Both the position numbers and the translations under genes were made by a program. Below the pieces are notes generated by a model, which saw only the letters and a list, made by a program, of their open reading frames with translations, had not been told where the DNA came from and did no database searches. Positions 1 to 9,303 of a DNA stretch of 64,000 nucleotides are shown one piece after another. Source of the stretch: Endomychus coccineus (lineage: Eukaryota > Arthropoda > Insecta > Coleoptera > Endomychidae); assembly GCA_958510875.1 (NCBI GenBank), contig OY294067.1:200820524-200884523 (forward strand), read 5' to 3'. How positions within the stretch are numbered: position 1 is the stretch's first letter; every line of letters starts with the position of its first letter.

Positions 1-46
1 ACGCTGTTCAATTCCCATGTATCGATAGGTCTCTCCAGCATCAGCA

Positions 47-48
47 TC

Positions 49-134
<86 letters not shown>
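47..134. repeat. (TA)n microsatellite
   Basis: Nearly pure TA dinucleotide run. It borders a PLE-tail fragment on its right. Most PLE and tRNA-like pieces in this window have such a tract on at least one side. Confidence 0.95.
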
Positions 135-136
<2 letters not shown>

Positions 137-220
137 TTTTGTTGATATTCTTGAACCATTTGTAATATTTGTATGTTTTCATTATCAGTATGTATACGAA
201 CCAATATACCAAGAAAACAT

Positions 221-225
<5 letters not shown>
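135..225. mobile_element. Inverted tail fragment of a PLE-like element (family 5)
   Basis: The left half is the reverse complement of the sequence at about 34556-34600. The right half reads forward like 34523-34565 (it carries ATTATCAGTATGTATACGAA and ATATACCAAGAAAACATAC). The two halves meet head to head near position 179, and both outer ends abut (TA)n. This is the same inverted arrangement seen at full length at 34380-34598. No coding capacity. Confidence 0.6.
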
Positions 226-262
<37 letters not shown>

Positions 263-281
263 ATATATATATATATATATC
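226..281. repeat. (TA)n microsatellite
   Basis: TA run with one C interruption, between the family-5 fragment and the tail of a tRNA-like foldback. Confidence 0.9.
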
Positions 282-329
282 TAAGTTATCTTCATAATTC
301 AGAAAATTTATATATCTATATCTCTTAAG

Positions 330-373
<44 letters not shown>

Positions 374-423
374 CTTAAGAGATATAGATATATAAATTTT
401 CTGAATTATGAAGATAACTTAGA
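281..423. repeat. Tail-to-tail inverted repeat around a (TA)n centre
   Basis: The arms 281-330 and 373-423 are reverse complements: CTAAGTTATCTTCATAATTC on the left matches GAATTATGAAGATAACTTAG on the right. They flank a 42-bp (TA)n core at 331-372. The left arm is the truncated tail of one tRNA-like foldback and the right arm is the start of the next one (373-1036). Confidence 0.85.
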
Positions 424-473
424 TAATTTAACATAGGATTATAAAGATGAATAAACGTAAAAGATTGAACCAT

Positions 474-536
474 ATACGGGATTCGAACCCACATTTCTGG
501 ATTTCTAGTCCAGGGTGTTTACCAATTCGGTCCTGT
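474..536 (-). pseudogene. tRNA-Ser(AGA)-like body, left arm
   Basis: Read on the minus strand, a D-arm-like GGACCGAATTGGTAAACACC is followed by a 5-bp anticodon stem CTGGA/TCCAG with loop CTAGAAA (anticodon AGA at 504-506 complement). A T arm with loop TTCGAAT follows. The long variable arm of serine tRNA is missing and the acceptor stem pairs poorly, so this is a tRNA-derived pseudogene inside the foldback, not a functional tRNA. Confidence 0.7.
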
Positions 537-901
537 TAGATTTTTATATTTTTGTAAATATAAACCTCTGAAAGGATAGTAGATCATTGATGAACACAAT
601 GCGATTCGATGCCCTACCATAGATCAACCATTCACGCACATTCATCTGAAGTTCAGTCGTTTTTTGAAGTAAGGATTGTAGGTTAGTACTGTTATGGTTG
701 GCAGTTACTTGACAGTTCTTATTCAAATAACTGCCAACCATAGCAGTACTAACCTACAATCCTTACTTCAAAAAACGACTGAACTTCAGATGAATGTGCG
801 TGAATGGTTGATCTATGGTAGGGCATTGAATCGCATTGTGTTCATCAATGATCTACTATCCTTTCAGAGGTTTATATTTACAAAAATATAAAAATCTAAC
901 A

Positions 902-968
902 GGACCGAATTGGTAAACACCCTGGACTAGAAATCCAGAAATGTGGGTTCGAATCCCGTATATGGTTC
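902..968 (+). pseudogene. tRNA-Ser(AGA)-like body, right arm
   Basis: Anticodon stem 922-926/934-938, loop CTAGAAA 927-933, anticodon AGA 929-931, T stem GTGGG 943-947 with CCCGT 955-959, T loop TTCGAAT 948-954. The B-box core GGTTCGAATCC is intact. The variable arm is reduced to a few bases and the acceptor pairs poorly. The order and the D-arm sequence (GGACCGAATTGG) match serine tRNAs best. Confidence 0.7.
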
Positions 969-1049
969 AATCTTTTACGTTTATTCATCTTTATAATCCT
1001 ATGTTAAATTATCTAAGTTATCTTCATAATTCAGAAAATAAATTTTATC

Positions 1050-1790
1050 TAGGCTGACCTTCGGCTACCTAAGGTCAGTCGGGCTTACATCCGAGACTGA
1101 AGGATTCACCGCAGCTTGCCAAGATGGCGTAATTAACACCTTGGTCCATCGCCGCAATGTGATGGATGTGCAGGTCCCTGATTTCGAATGCAGGGCCTGT
1201 CGAAAGGCGCCTGAGACGCTTTCCCACCTTCTATCGGCACGTCCGGCAAAAGCGGCCTCGGCGTACACCCATTGCCATAATGCGGCCCTACGGATGCTGT
1301 ATTACCATCTAAGGCACTCGCACGGAATAGACCAAAAGCCGGTGCTGCCTTACATGCCAGGAGATATTGAGTCCGTTGTCGGAAACGAAAAATGCTAGAT
1401 CTTCTGGAATTACCCGTTTCCGACCGTCAGGTTCATACAAGCAAATAGGCCTGACGTTGTCTTCCTCGATAAACTAATCAAGACTATGTATGTCATCGAA
1501 TTCTCCGCTCCGGCAGAGAAGAACATGGTCTTGAAGGAGGAGGAAAAATGGACAAAATATCAAGATCTCCTGTTCGAGCTCCGCACGCTATACCCAGAAC
1601 ACAAGGTCGTATTAGTGGTTCTGATCATCGGTGTTTTGGGTGGAATTCGGTGTTCGCTGCGTTCAAACTTGAAGATCATTCCGGCCTGTAAGAACTTGAT
1701 AGACCGCCGATCTTGATAGACCGGATGCAAAAGGCAGTCATTCTGGGTTCAATTAGAATACTTAGGGCACATGATTTGGGAACCTGAAGC
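1050..1790 (+). pseudogene. R2-like LINE C-terminus: CCHC finger and restriction-like endonuclease remnant
   Basis: Two open stretches (1141-1398 and 1486-1716) read as the end of a non-LTR retrotransposon polyprotein. The first carries CRACRKAPETLSHLL, the C-x2-C...H finger typical of R2-type elements with the last Cys lost. The second carries PDVVFLD followed by YVIEFSAP and KYQDLLFELR, which fits the PD...E/K core of the restriction-like endonuclease of that group. The frame breaks between the two parts by a stop after NEKC, and again near 1700. The element would normally continue upstream with reverse transcriptase, which is absent here. A second decayed copy lies at 51085-51480. Confidence 0.65.
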
Positions 1791-1963
1791 TACTTAACGA
1801 CCGATGGGGAGGAGTTGCTTCGGTTAACCACCTTTTTAGGTTGTTCTGGCGCGACTGCTGCGATGTCCCGACCAGGTTTGAATGTAAAAAAATACAGGTT
1901 TGGAAATTTTCCTTGGATTACGGAAAAAATAGTGGCTGAAAACCTCCAATGAAGGAAAATGTC

Positions 1964-2100
<137 letters not shown>

Positions 2101-3428
2101 GATTTTCCGTGTTTTCCGGGAAAGAACACTTATATCTTCGAAAATAAGCATTCTAGAAGGAAAAGTTTCGTACAAAAGTTGTTCAGCATTAAATTTTACA
2201 TAGGAATCGACTATTGTGAATTCAATTTCCATCGAATTTTCCAAGCATTGGATGGGAAGACCAAATATTTTCGAATAAGAACTATATATGAGAAAAAATT
2301 GCATTTTGCCGGTAAATTTGGTATGATAATTTTATATTGGGGTATATATCGTTACTGTTAATGATTATGATTGAGAATTTTCCAATATTTGCCCTAATTT
2401 TCTGGGTTAGGAAATTTTATTTTTTTTTCAATCTTACTGTGTGATATGTCGATTTTTGGTTTTTATAGAGCTCTAATAATGATTTTTCAGTTCATTTTGT
2501 CGTTAAAAGTCATTTAAAACGTACATTCCTGAAATATAAAACTTTTTTTTGTTTTGATTATGGTGTGTGACAGATCAATTCTTATATTTTTTAGGGTTCT
2601 GAAAATGTTTTTTCACTTTTTTCATCGTGAAAATCATTGAGAATATTTATCCGAAAATTTTAATTTAAACAATTTAATATTGAAAACGAGGCTGTTAGAA
2701 TTGTTTTTCACTTAAACGATTTTTTATTCAAATATATCAATAAAATAATTGCTTACACGGAATACACAACAGCTCAGCTGTAAATATTTTATGATAACGT
2801 TCAATGTATACAATAACAGAGCACATCTGGCGTTATTTTGGGCATCATATGATTGAACGCTTGCGCACAAATTCATTGCTAACGAAAACAATTGAATTTC
2901 GTGACAAAGTTAACTAAAAAAACGTTTTCCGAACCCTAAAAAACATAAGAATTGATCTGTCACACGCCATAATGAAAAAAAAAGTTTCCCATTTTCCGAA
3001 TGTACGTTTACAATGACTTTTCACGACAAAATGAGATGAAAAATCGTTATCAGAGCTCTATACAACCTAAAAATCGACATATCATACACCAAGATCGAAA
3101 AAAATAAATAAAAATTTTCCTAACCCGGAAAATTAGGGCAAATATTGGGAAATTCTTGATTATAATCATTAACAGTAACGGCATATATCCCAATATGAAA
3201 TTATCATACTATATTTACCAGCCAAATGCAATTTTTTCTCATATATATTCGAAAATATTTTGTTTTCCCATCCAATGCTTGGAAAATTCGATGGAAATTG
3301 AACTCAAAATAGTCAATTCCTATGTAAAATTTCATGCTGAACAACTTTTCTTCGAAACTTTTTCTTCTAAAATGCTTATTTTCGAAGATATAAGTGTTCT
3401 TTCCCGGAAAAACACGGAAAATCGTATA

Positions 3429-3988
3429 TACAGGGTGTCACAGATTTCAACCGGGAAAATTTAATGGACGATAGAAAATTAGATTTCGAGCAAAAAATGT
3501 TTGATAACATATATGCAGAGACGCTTAGTTTTTGAGATACAGGGTGTTGAAATTGATAACAAAATTTCGTTTTTTGCGAATATCTCCGGAACCGTTCATC
3601 GTACAGAGAACAGCTTCTGCAAGCATTTTCTACCCATGGTAAGCTATGTTCTGTTTGATAAAAAATATTTTTTCAGTCATAATTGGTGAAGATTTTGAAG
3701 GGGTAGTTGGTGTTTTTCTCCCCAACTTCTACGCCACTTGAAAAAGTACAGTATAGAGACAACGATTTGAACCGCCAATGTTAGCTTACCATGGGTAGAA
3801 AATGCTCGCAAAAGCTGTTTCCTGTACTATAAACGGTTCCGGAGATATTTGCAAAAAACGAAATTTTTTTATCAATTTCAACACCCTGTATCTCAAAAAC
3901 TGCATATATGTTATTGGGAATTTTTTGCTCAAAATCAAATTCTATCGTCAATCAAATTTTCCAGGTTAAAATCTGAGACACTCTGTAT
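3429..3988. mobile_element. Foldback MITE with ACAGGGTGTC termini
   Basis: Ends TACAGGGTGTCACAG and the inverted ACTCTGTA form terminal inverted repeats flanked by TA-type target sequence. The arms (3429-3650 and 3783-3988) are inverted copies sharing CTACCCATGGTAAGC/GCTTACCATGGGTAG and a second internal ACAGGGTGTTG. It is noncoding. It interrupts the right arm of the larger palindrome, so it is younger than that element. The superfamily is not certain. Confidence 0.75.
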
Positions 3989-4060
3989 ATTAAAATTAAG
4001 ACATTTTCCGTCATTGGAGGTTTTCAGTCACTATTTTTTTCGTAATCTACGAAAAATTTC

Positions 4061-4911
4061 CTAACTTTCTGCTTTTTCAAACCTTAAGTCGGAAAAAAAA
4101 GTACCAAATCTCAAAAAAATCCATAAAATGACTGTACTTGTAATTGTTCTAGAACATTCTTACCTTCCTTATCATGACTGTTTCATTGTTGTGAATTTCC
4201 AGTCCATTGTTGGAGCATCCACCAATAGCATTTGAGTGTTTCAAGAGACATCCTTATTTTGCTTATTTAAGAAAATATTCAAATTTTTGCTATCTCTAAC
4301 ATCTCAATTAATATTTTCAACATTTTTCCCTACAAATTGATATATAATTTCATCTGATTATGTTCCAAATAACCTATTGATTCTTGTTATTAGATAACAT
4401 TTGACAGTTGTTGCAATTTTGAATGAACAAATGATTCAAATATCAACTAAAGTTATACATTCTTGTATAAACTAAAATATCTTGATACTAACTTATGTCT
4501 ATTACAAATTCTTAACCTATTCTTGTTAATATCTATCTGTAGATAGTCTCATATCATTCGAGTAATGCCTTTCTTCATATCGTAGCACTATACGTTCTTT
4601 CACTTCTCACTCTATTACTTTTCATTTTCTTATGATTTATCTTACAATTTGGTTTCATCATTATACATTTTTTTTATTTCATTTATTAATCATATAATTT
4701 ATTCTTTAAATAACGTTCTCATTCCATATCACTCCCTTTTTTTACTTTCATATTTAGAATCTCCCGGTAAATTGTATATTCACAATTTTGCGTTTTATTT
4801 GTTCTGAATAAAATTTGAACAAATTCCCCTGAATTAATTTTAAATATTATACCAAAAATTCAATATTAAAATTTATTTACCTTTTGATTCTATTTTTCAA
4901 AATTGGATTTA
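4061..4911. other. AT-rich interval, nothing recognised
   Basis: About 850 bp without an ORF worth reporting, palindromic structure or similarity that I can see. It adjoins the 3' side of the minus-strand Ty3 integrase remnant and may be its 3' untranslated region or LTR, but no LTR partner is visible. Confidence 0.4.
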
Positions 4912-5660
4912 TTAGTGTGTATACTTATATATCTGATCAATATTAAATGTTCCCCTTATCTTCCTATTTTCAGGATTCATCGATTTATAGCTGTTCTGGG
5001 CATTTTTTTTGTTCATCACTACATAAGGACCTTCAAAGACAAAACATAATTTTCCACATATATTATTTTTATTATCAGTTACTCTCATTGCTCTTGCAAT
5101 TATTACTTCACCTTCCTTAAATTCAATTAACTTCCTTCTTTTTTCCATTTCCCCACTGATATACTTTCTTGCATTACTTTCTAACCTATTACTAATCTCT
5201 TTCAAATTTTCATTACGTTCTACTAAATTTTCATCTAACCATTTTCTATCAGGTTTTTTGCCCTTCATAATAAATATAGGTGTTTCCTTTGTCGTAGTAT
5301 TTGGACAATGATTCAAACATTTCTCTACACTGAAGATTGATCCATCTCATTTACGATGTTTACCCTCACAAGATATCCTTAGATATTTCATAACTTCCTG
5401 TCCATATCGCTCAGATAAATTGGATTTTGATCTGATACTTGTTAACTGATGAAAAATTAAATTCCTTTACAAAAATACTTACAACGTATATTCTCAAAAT
5501 AAGTTGGATCGTCTGTTATTAATTTTCTTGGTCTACCGATACCAAATAATTTTCTAAATCATGCATGACTTCTCTACTTTTTGTTGTTTTACATGGGTAT
5601 AATTTTATGTATTTAGAAAATAAATCTACTACTATATCGCTGTAGTGATATTACATCCGA
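4912..5660 (-). pseudogene. Ty3/Gypsy integrase C-terminal remnant
   Basis: The open frame 5316-4912 (134 codons) reads as the C-terminus of an LTR-retrotransposon integrase. It has NHCPNTTTKETPIFIMKGKKP, then a basic linker, then EGEVIIARAMRV...KLCFVFEGPYVV and GTFNIDQIYKY, the small beta-barrel DNA-binding region. Upstream (5317-5660, minus) the frame continues with breaks and still shows KCLNHCPN. The catalytic DDE core is not recognisable. Part of it (5236 onward) is repeated at 6627-7060 by the tandem duplication. It is dead: truncated N-terminally and with frame breaks. Confidence 0.7.
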
Positions 5661-5689
5661 AACATAAACAGTGGTGAGAAAAAGTATTT

Positions 5690-6257
5690 ATCAATTTTGT
5701 CTTTCAGAACTCATGACGAGAGACCTCCTACCAATTCGAGACCACCTCTAACTCAGGAAGAAGCAACAGGAAATTATGATAGATTATAGAAGTAATCTTG
5801 AACCTCACACTTCTGTATAAAGTAGTGGAGAATATAGCGACAAGGAGAACCTATAGAATGACTATGGAGGGAACCATCAAACGTCAACGTGAACCCCTAC
5901 CTGTAAGACAGCAAAACGTGGGACATGCCCCAAAATAAGAACGAAAAAATAAGTTGAAACGAAACTGAGTGGCAGAAGTGAATGAGACGAGAACACCATC
6001 CCTAGACTCACTAGAAAGGTCATCAAATGGTACACAGATGGCCCCTAAATAACAGAAGAAACTGGAAGGGAGTGTATGAGTCTGGAATATTCACGCATGT
6101 GTCATCATGTCGGATAGTCAAGCAGCCATCAACGCATTTAGCTCGCACGTAGTCAGCTCCAAGATGGTAAGGGAGTGCTGAGAAAAACTGAATTGACTAA
6201 GTGAGAATAAAGCAGTTACCATCCTATGAGTTCCGGGAGATACTGGGCTTGGAGAGT
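5690..6257 (+). pseudogene. LINE RNase H domain remnant, unit 1
   Basis: Frames read IKWYTDG near 6015-6040 and SDSQAAINAF near 6113-6145, followed by NKAVTI and VPG. These match the YTDGS and DSQAA motifs and the terminal WVPGH block of RNase H domains found at the end of some LINE polyproteins (I/R1/LOA-like). Several stops and shifts make it a pseudogene. The domain is cut at 6258 by LTR-B. In the other lineage of this locus it resumes at 16881. Confidence 0.6.
6053..6066. other. Paralogous empty site for LTR-A
   Basis: Unit 1 reads ACAGAAGAAACTGGAAGG where unit 2 reads ACAGAAGG, LTR-A, AAGGAACTGG. Removing LTR-A and one AAGG from unit 2 gives a continuous sequence that matches this site, so it serves as an internal empty-site control. 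Confidence 0.85.
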
Positions 6258-6626
6258 TGTAGTATAGGAATCTTCCATCCCTATACAAGATTACCTAAAA
6301 TCAATCAATTAGCAAATACAACCTCATCACTATCATTAAATACACATAATCCGTATGTTTGTAAATGAATAAGGAATATATAAACAATATGTTTAGTGTT
6401 ATGATTTCCTAGTTATAACATAAACATATTGTTTAGTATAAGCTATACAACAAGAGACCATGACATCCCGATCGTGGGAACCTTAGAATGAAGGTAGTTA
6501 TTGAAAGACTGATATTAGATACTAGGATTATTATTAGAACAGATTATGATGATTATAATTATTGAGCATTAAGATTATTATTGATTATGAATTGATTGTA
6601 TTGTTGTTTGGAGTAAGACATTAGTT
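6258..6626 (+). mobile_element. Partial LTR-B LTR, truncated by the tandem duplication
   Basis: Starts TGTAGTATAGGAATCTTCC like 13928 and 16387 and follows those LTRs to GAGTAAGACATTAG, where the duplication breakpoint cuts it. It lacks the 3' third of the LTR. Confidence 0.85.
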
Positions 6627-7446
6627 TAACCATTTTCTGTCAGGTTTTTTGCCCTTCATAATAAATATGGGTGCTTCCTTTGTCGTAGTATTTGAACAAT
6701 GATTCAATCATTTCTCTACACTGAAGATTGATTCATCTCATTCACGATGTTTACCCTCACAAGATATCCTTAGATATTTTGAAACTTCCTGTCCATATCG
6801 CTCAGATGAATTGGATTTTGATCTGATACTTGTTAACTGATGAACAATTAAATTCCTTCACAAAAATACTTACAACGTATATTCTCAAAATAAGTTGGAT
6901 CGTCTGTTATTAATTTTCTTGGTCTACCAATACCAAATAATTTTCTAAATAACGCATGACTTCTCTACTTTTTGTTGTTTTACATGGGTATAATTTTATG
7001 TATTTAGAAAATAAATCTACTACTATATCGCTGTAGAGATATTACATCCGAAACATAAACAGTGGTGAGAGGAAGTATTTATCAATTTTGTCTTTCAGAA
7101 CTCATGACGAGAGACCTCCTACCAATTCGAGACCACCTCTTACTCAGGAAGAAGCAACAGGAAAATATGATAGATTATAGAACTAATCTTGAACCTCACA
7201 CCTCTGCATAAAGTAGTGGAGAATATAGCGACAAGGAGAACCTATAGAATGACTATGGTGGGAACCATCAAACGGGAACGTGGACCCCTACCTGTAAGAC
7301 AGCAAAACGTGGGACATGCTCCAAAATAAGAACGAAAAAATAAGTTGAAACGGAACCAAGTGGCAGAAGTGAATGAGACGAAAACACCATCCCTAGACTC
7401 ACTAGAAAGATCATCAAATGGTACACAGATGGCCCCTAAATGACAG
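6627..7446. repeat. Tandem duplication, unit 2 left part
   Basis: Collinear with 5236-6055. It includes the second copy of the Ty3 integrase remnant (minus, about 6627-7060) and the LINE RNase H start (about 7085 on). It is interrupted by LTR-A at 7451 and resumes at 13726. Confidence 0.9.
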
Positions 7447-7450
7447 AAGG

Positions 7451-9287
7451 TGTAACGAACAGGTCGTTACGTGATTACATAGAACTATTTATTAAATGGA
7501 TTAGATTTCTTCTCGTTAGTAATCATGCATATGATATTTAAAGACATCTGCCGCTTAATAAAACAGAGATTATTGAGACTACCATTCCTGATATGAGATG
7601 TCACTATATATCACGGAGTGGGAATGTAGGATAGCGGAAATCGAGGAGAATTCATTGTGTTGTTAATCTTTGATAGGGTAAGTCGAGTATTTCATATTCT
7701 TTGCAAACTTTCTTAATTTTTGGTCTTCTGAAATATGATACACACCGGGTTACCGATAATTTGATTTAGTTGTTAATTAACGCCTGGATGTAAGTACCCG
7801 CGTGTGATTATATTTCAGAGGAATTTCCTCGACTTGCTTTATTAAAGAACACAATCAAATTTGCATCTAGCATGAACCCAGGTTTATCTTTTCAATCACT
7901 ACCGGGATTCTTCTAGACACTGTCTATAATTACTCTGACGAGTCGTGAGCAGCTGTTACAGTCAATATTTAATTTTCACCTTTACTTTAACCTGTAATTT
8001 GAGCACATGTTAGTTGCGCGATCCTGAAGATCGCCATTTTGTTAACCTAGTACTTGATACATAGGGTGGTCTTATTAGACCCACGTGCCGAAAAGGTTGT
8101 TAATGGTGAATTAACCTAATTACTGCTTATTAGGTATAAGTATATATTTTTGACACTGTCACGCCGTTAGGGAGTGATCACAGTTTACAGTATCAATCCA
8201 CGTGTATAATTCTTTTCAAGCAAACCAGAATTTTATGCTAACTAGCAAATTTTCAACAGTTCAAATAATATTCTTTCCAGATATAAATTTAATCATTATT
8301 GTTTTTGTCACATGTTAACTTTTTGCTAATTTTAAAAATCAATTGTAATTGTTTATTCCTTCAGATTAAATTAAAATTTTGCCTAAATTGATATCTCGTC
8401 AAGATATCCATTTTGTACTAGTGTTTTCTCAATTTGGGAAAGATAACATTATCGGTTGTGGAATTACTTGGTTATTCCAACCGACGGTGTTGCTTGTCCT
8501 TTTGATCTCAAGTCAGGTACTGTTCGTTCTTTAAATTTACAGGGATTGAACGTCTGAGGTTCCTCACCCCTTCACTCCCAGGCGGTATAGTGACTTCCCT
8601 GACAGGACCGACTTCCAGTTCCTACGAGTTCCAAGGAGGGTAACATTTTCTTGTTTGAGTGACCATAATTTCATTCTCTGATTTTGTTGTTTATCCGAAG
8701 TTGTATTCCACTAATTTTTATAGAATCATTCGAGGTACACTGTAAGTCCTCTTATTGGATAATTAGTCCTTTTCGATTTAATAATTGATTTAATTTATTA
8801 ATTGTTTTCTTATAATTCACTTTATGTTACGAACTAATTCAATTTAATAATCATTTACTCAAAAATTCATTTAAGTTACTATTTTATTTAATTTAATAAT
8901 TATTTTTACGAATTCAATACTATTTATGTTTCCAATTGGAATTCTAAAAATTTGTAATTTATTTTGTTAAAATTCAAATTCTGTGGAATATACGAATTGT
9001 TAAGTTGAACCTGTATTGTTTTTCTGAATTTCCATCAACTGTTTAACCATCTCGTAGTGCTTGTATTCTTGACTGTGAATTCATTCAGTTTTATAGTTTT
9101 TTTTCAAGCAGTTGGCGCTCGGGCAATTCACAGTCTTGAATCACAAGGCACGTTTCACTACGAGCCCTGAGAGTAATTAATTTAAATTGAGCTAGTTGGG
9201 CCAACTTAAACCGGCCTAAGCGGGTCCGTTTCACTGGCGCCCAGCATAGATGGGCTGCCGTTTCACACCCGTTTCACTTACGTTTCA
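7451..9287 (+). repeat. LTR-A 5' long terminal repeat
   Basis: Boundaries are fixed by the target duplication on the left and the PBS on the right. The first 20 bases hold a perfect 7-bp hairpin, GTAACGA-ACAGG-TCGTTAC. A TATA-like stretch GTATAAGTATATA lies near 8137. Near the 3' end, GTTTCACTGGCGCCCA at 9228-9243 duplicates the LTR-end/PBS junction. Confidence 0.92.
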
Positions 9288-9288
9288 C

Positions 9289-9303
9289 TGGCGCCCAACT
9301 CTT
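9289..9303 (+). promoter_or_regulatory. LTR-A primer-binding site
   Basis: TGGCGCCCAACTCTT begins one base after the LTR. Its complement ends in GGGCGCCA, as do the lysine tRNAs used by several insect LTR elements. tRNA-Lys is the likely primer, inferred from the first 11 bases only. Confidence 0.7.

Larger units (their letters stand above)
373..1036. mobile_element. Foldback element with a tRNA-Ser-like body in each arm
   Basis: Long inverted repeat centred near 718, with arms of about 300 bp (left about 421-706, right about 733-1036) that are nearly identical by eye. Each arm contains a tRNA-derived segment in opposite orientation, followed by a tail ending CTAAGTTATCTTCATAATTC. Reading frames through the arms are 65 codons, match nothing I know, and are probably fortuitous. 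The left end abuts (TA)n and the right end is truncated against an R2-like LINE fragment. A second element of this kind lies at 34690-35009. The pol III B-box consensus is intact, so a SINE-like origin is possible. Confidence 0.75.
5236..6626. repeat. Tandem duplication, unit 1 (1391 bp)
   Basis: This unit begins TAACCATTTTCT and is repeated at 6627 with the same start. It contains part of the Ty3 integrase remnant, a LINE RNase H piece and the first 369 bp of an LTR-B LTR. The LTR-B start lies 1022 bp into each unit once LTR-A and one copy of its 4-bp target repeat are removed from unit 2, so the units are collinear. Confidence 0.9.

Noticed and set aside
902..968. A functional tRNA-Ser(AGA) gene
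   Set aside because: The variable arm is missing and the acceptor stem does not pair. It is part of a repeated foldback element.
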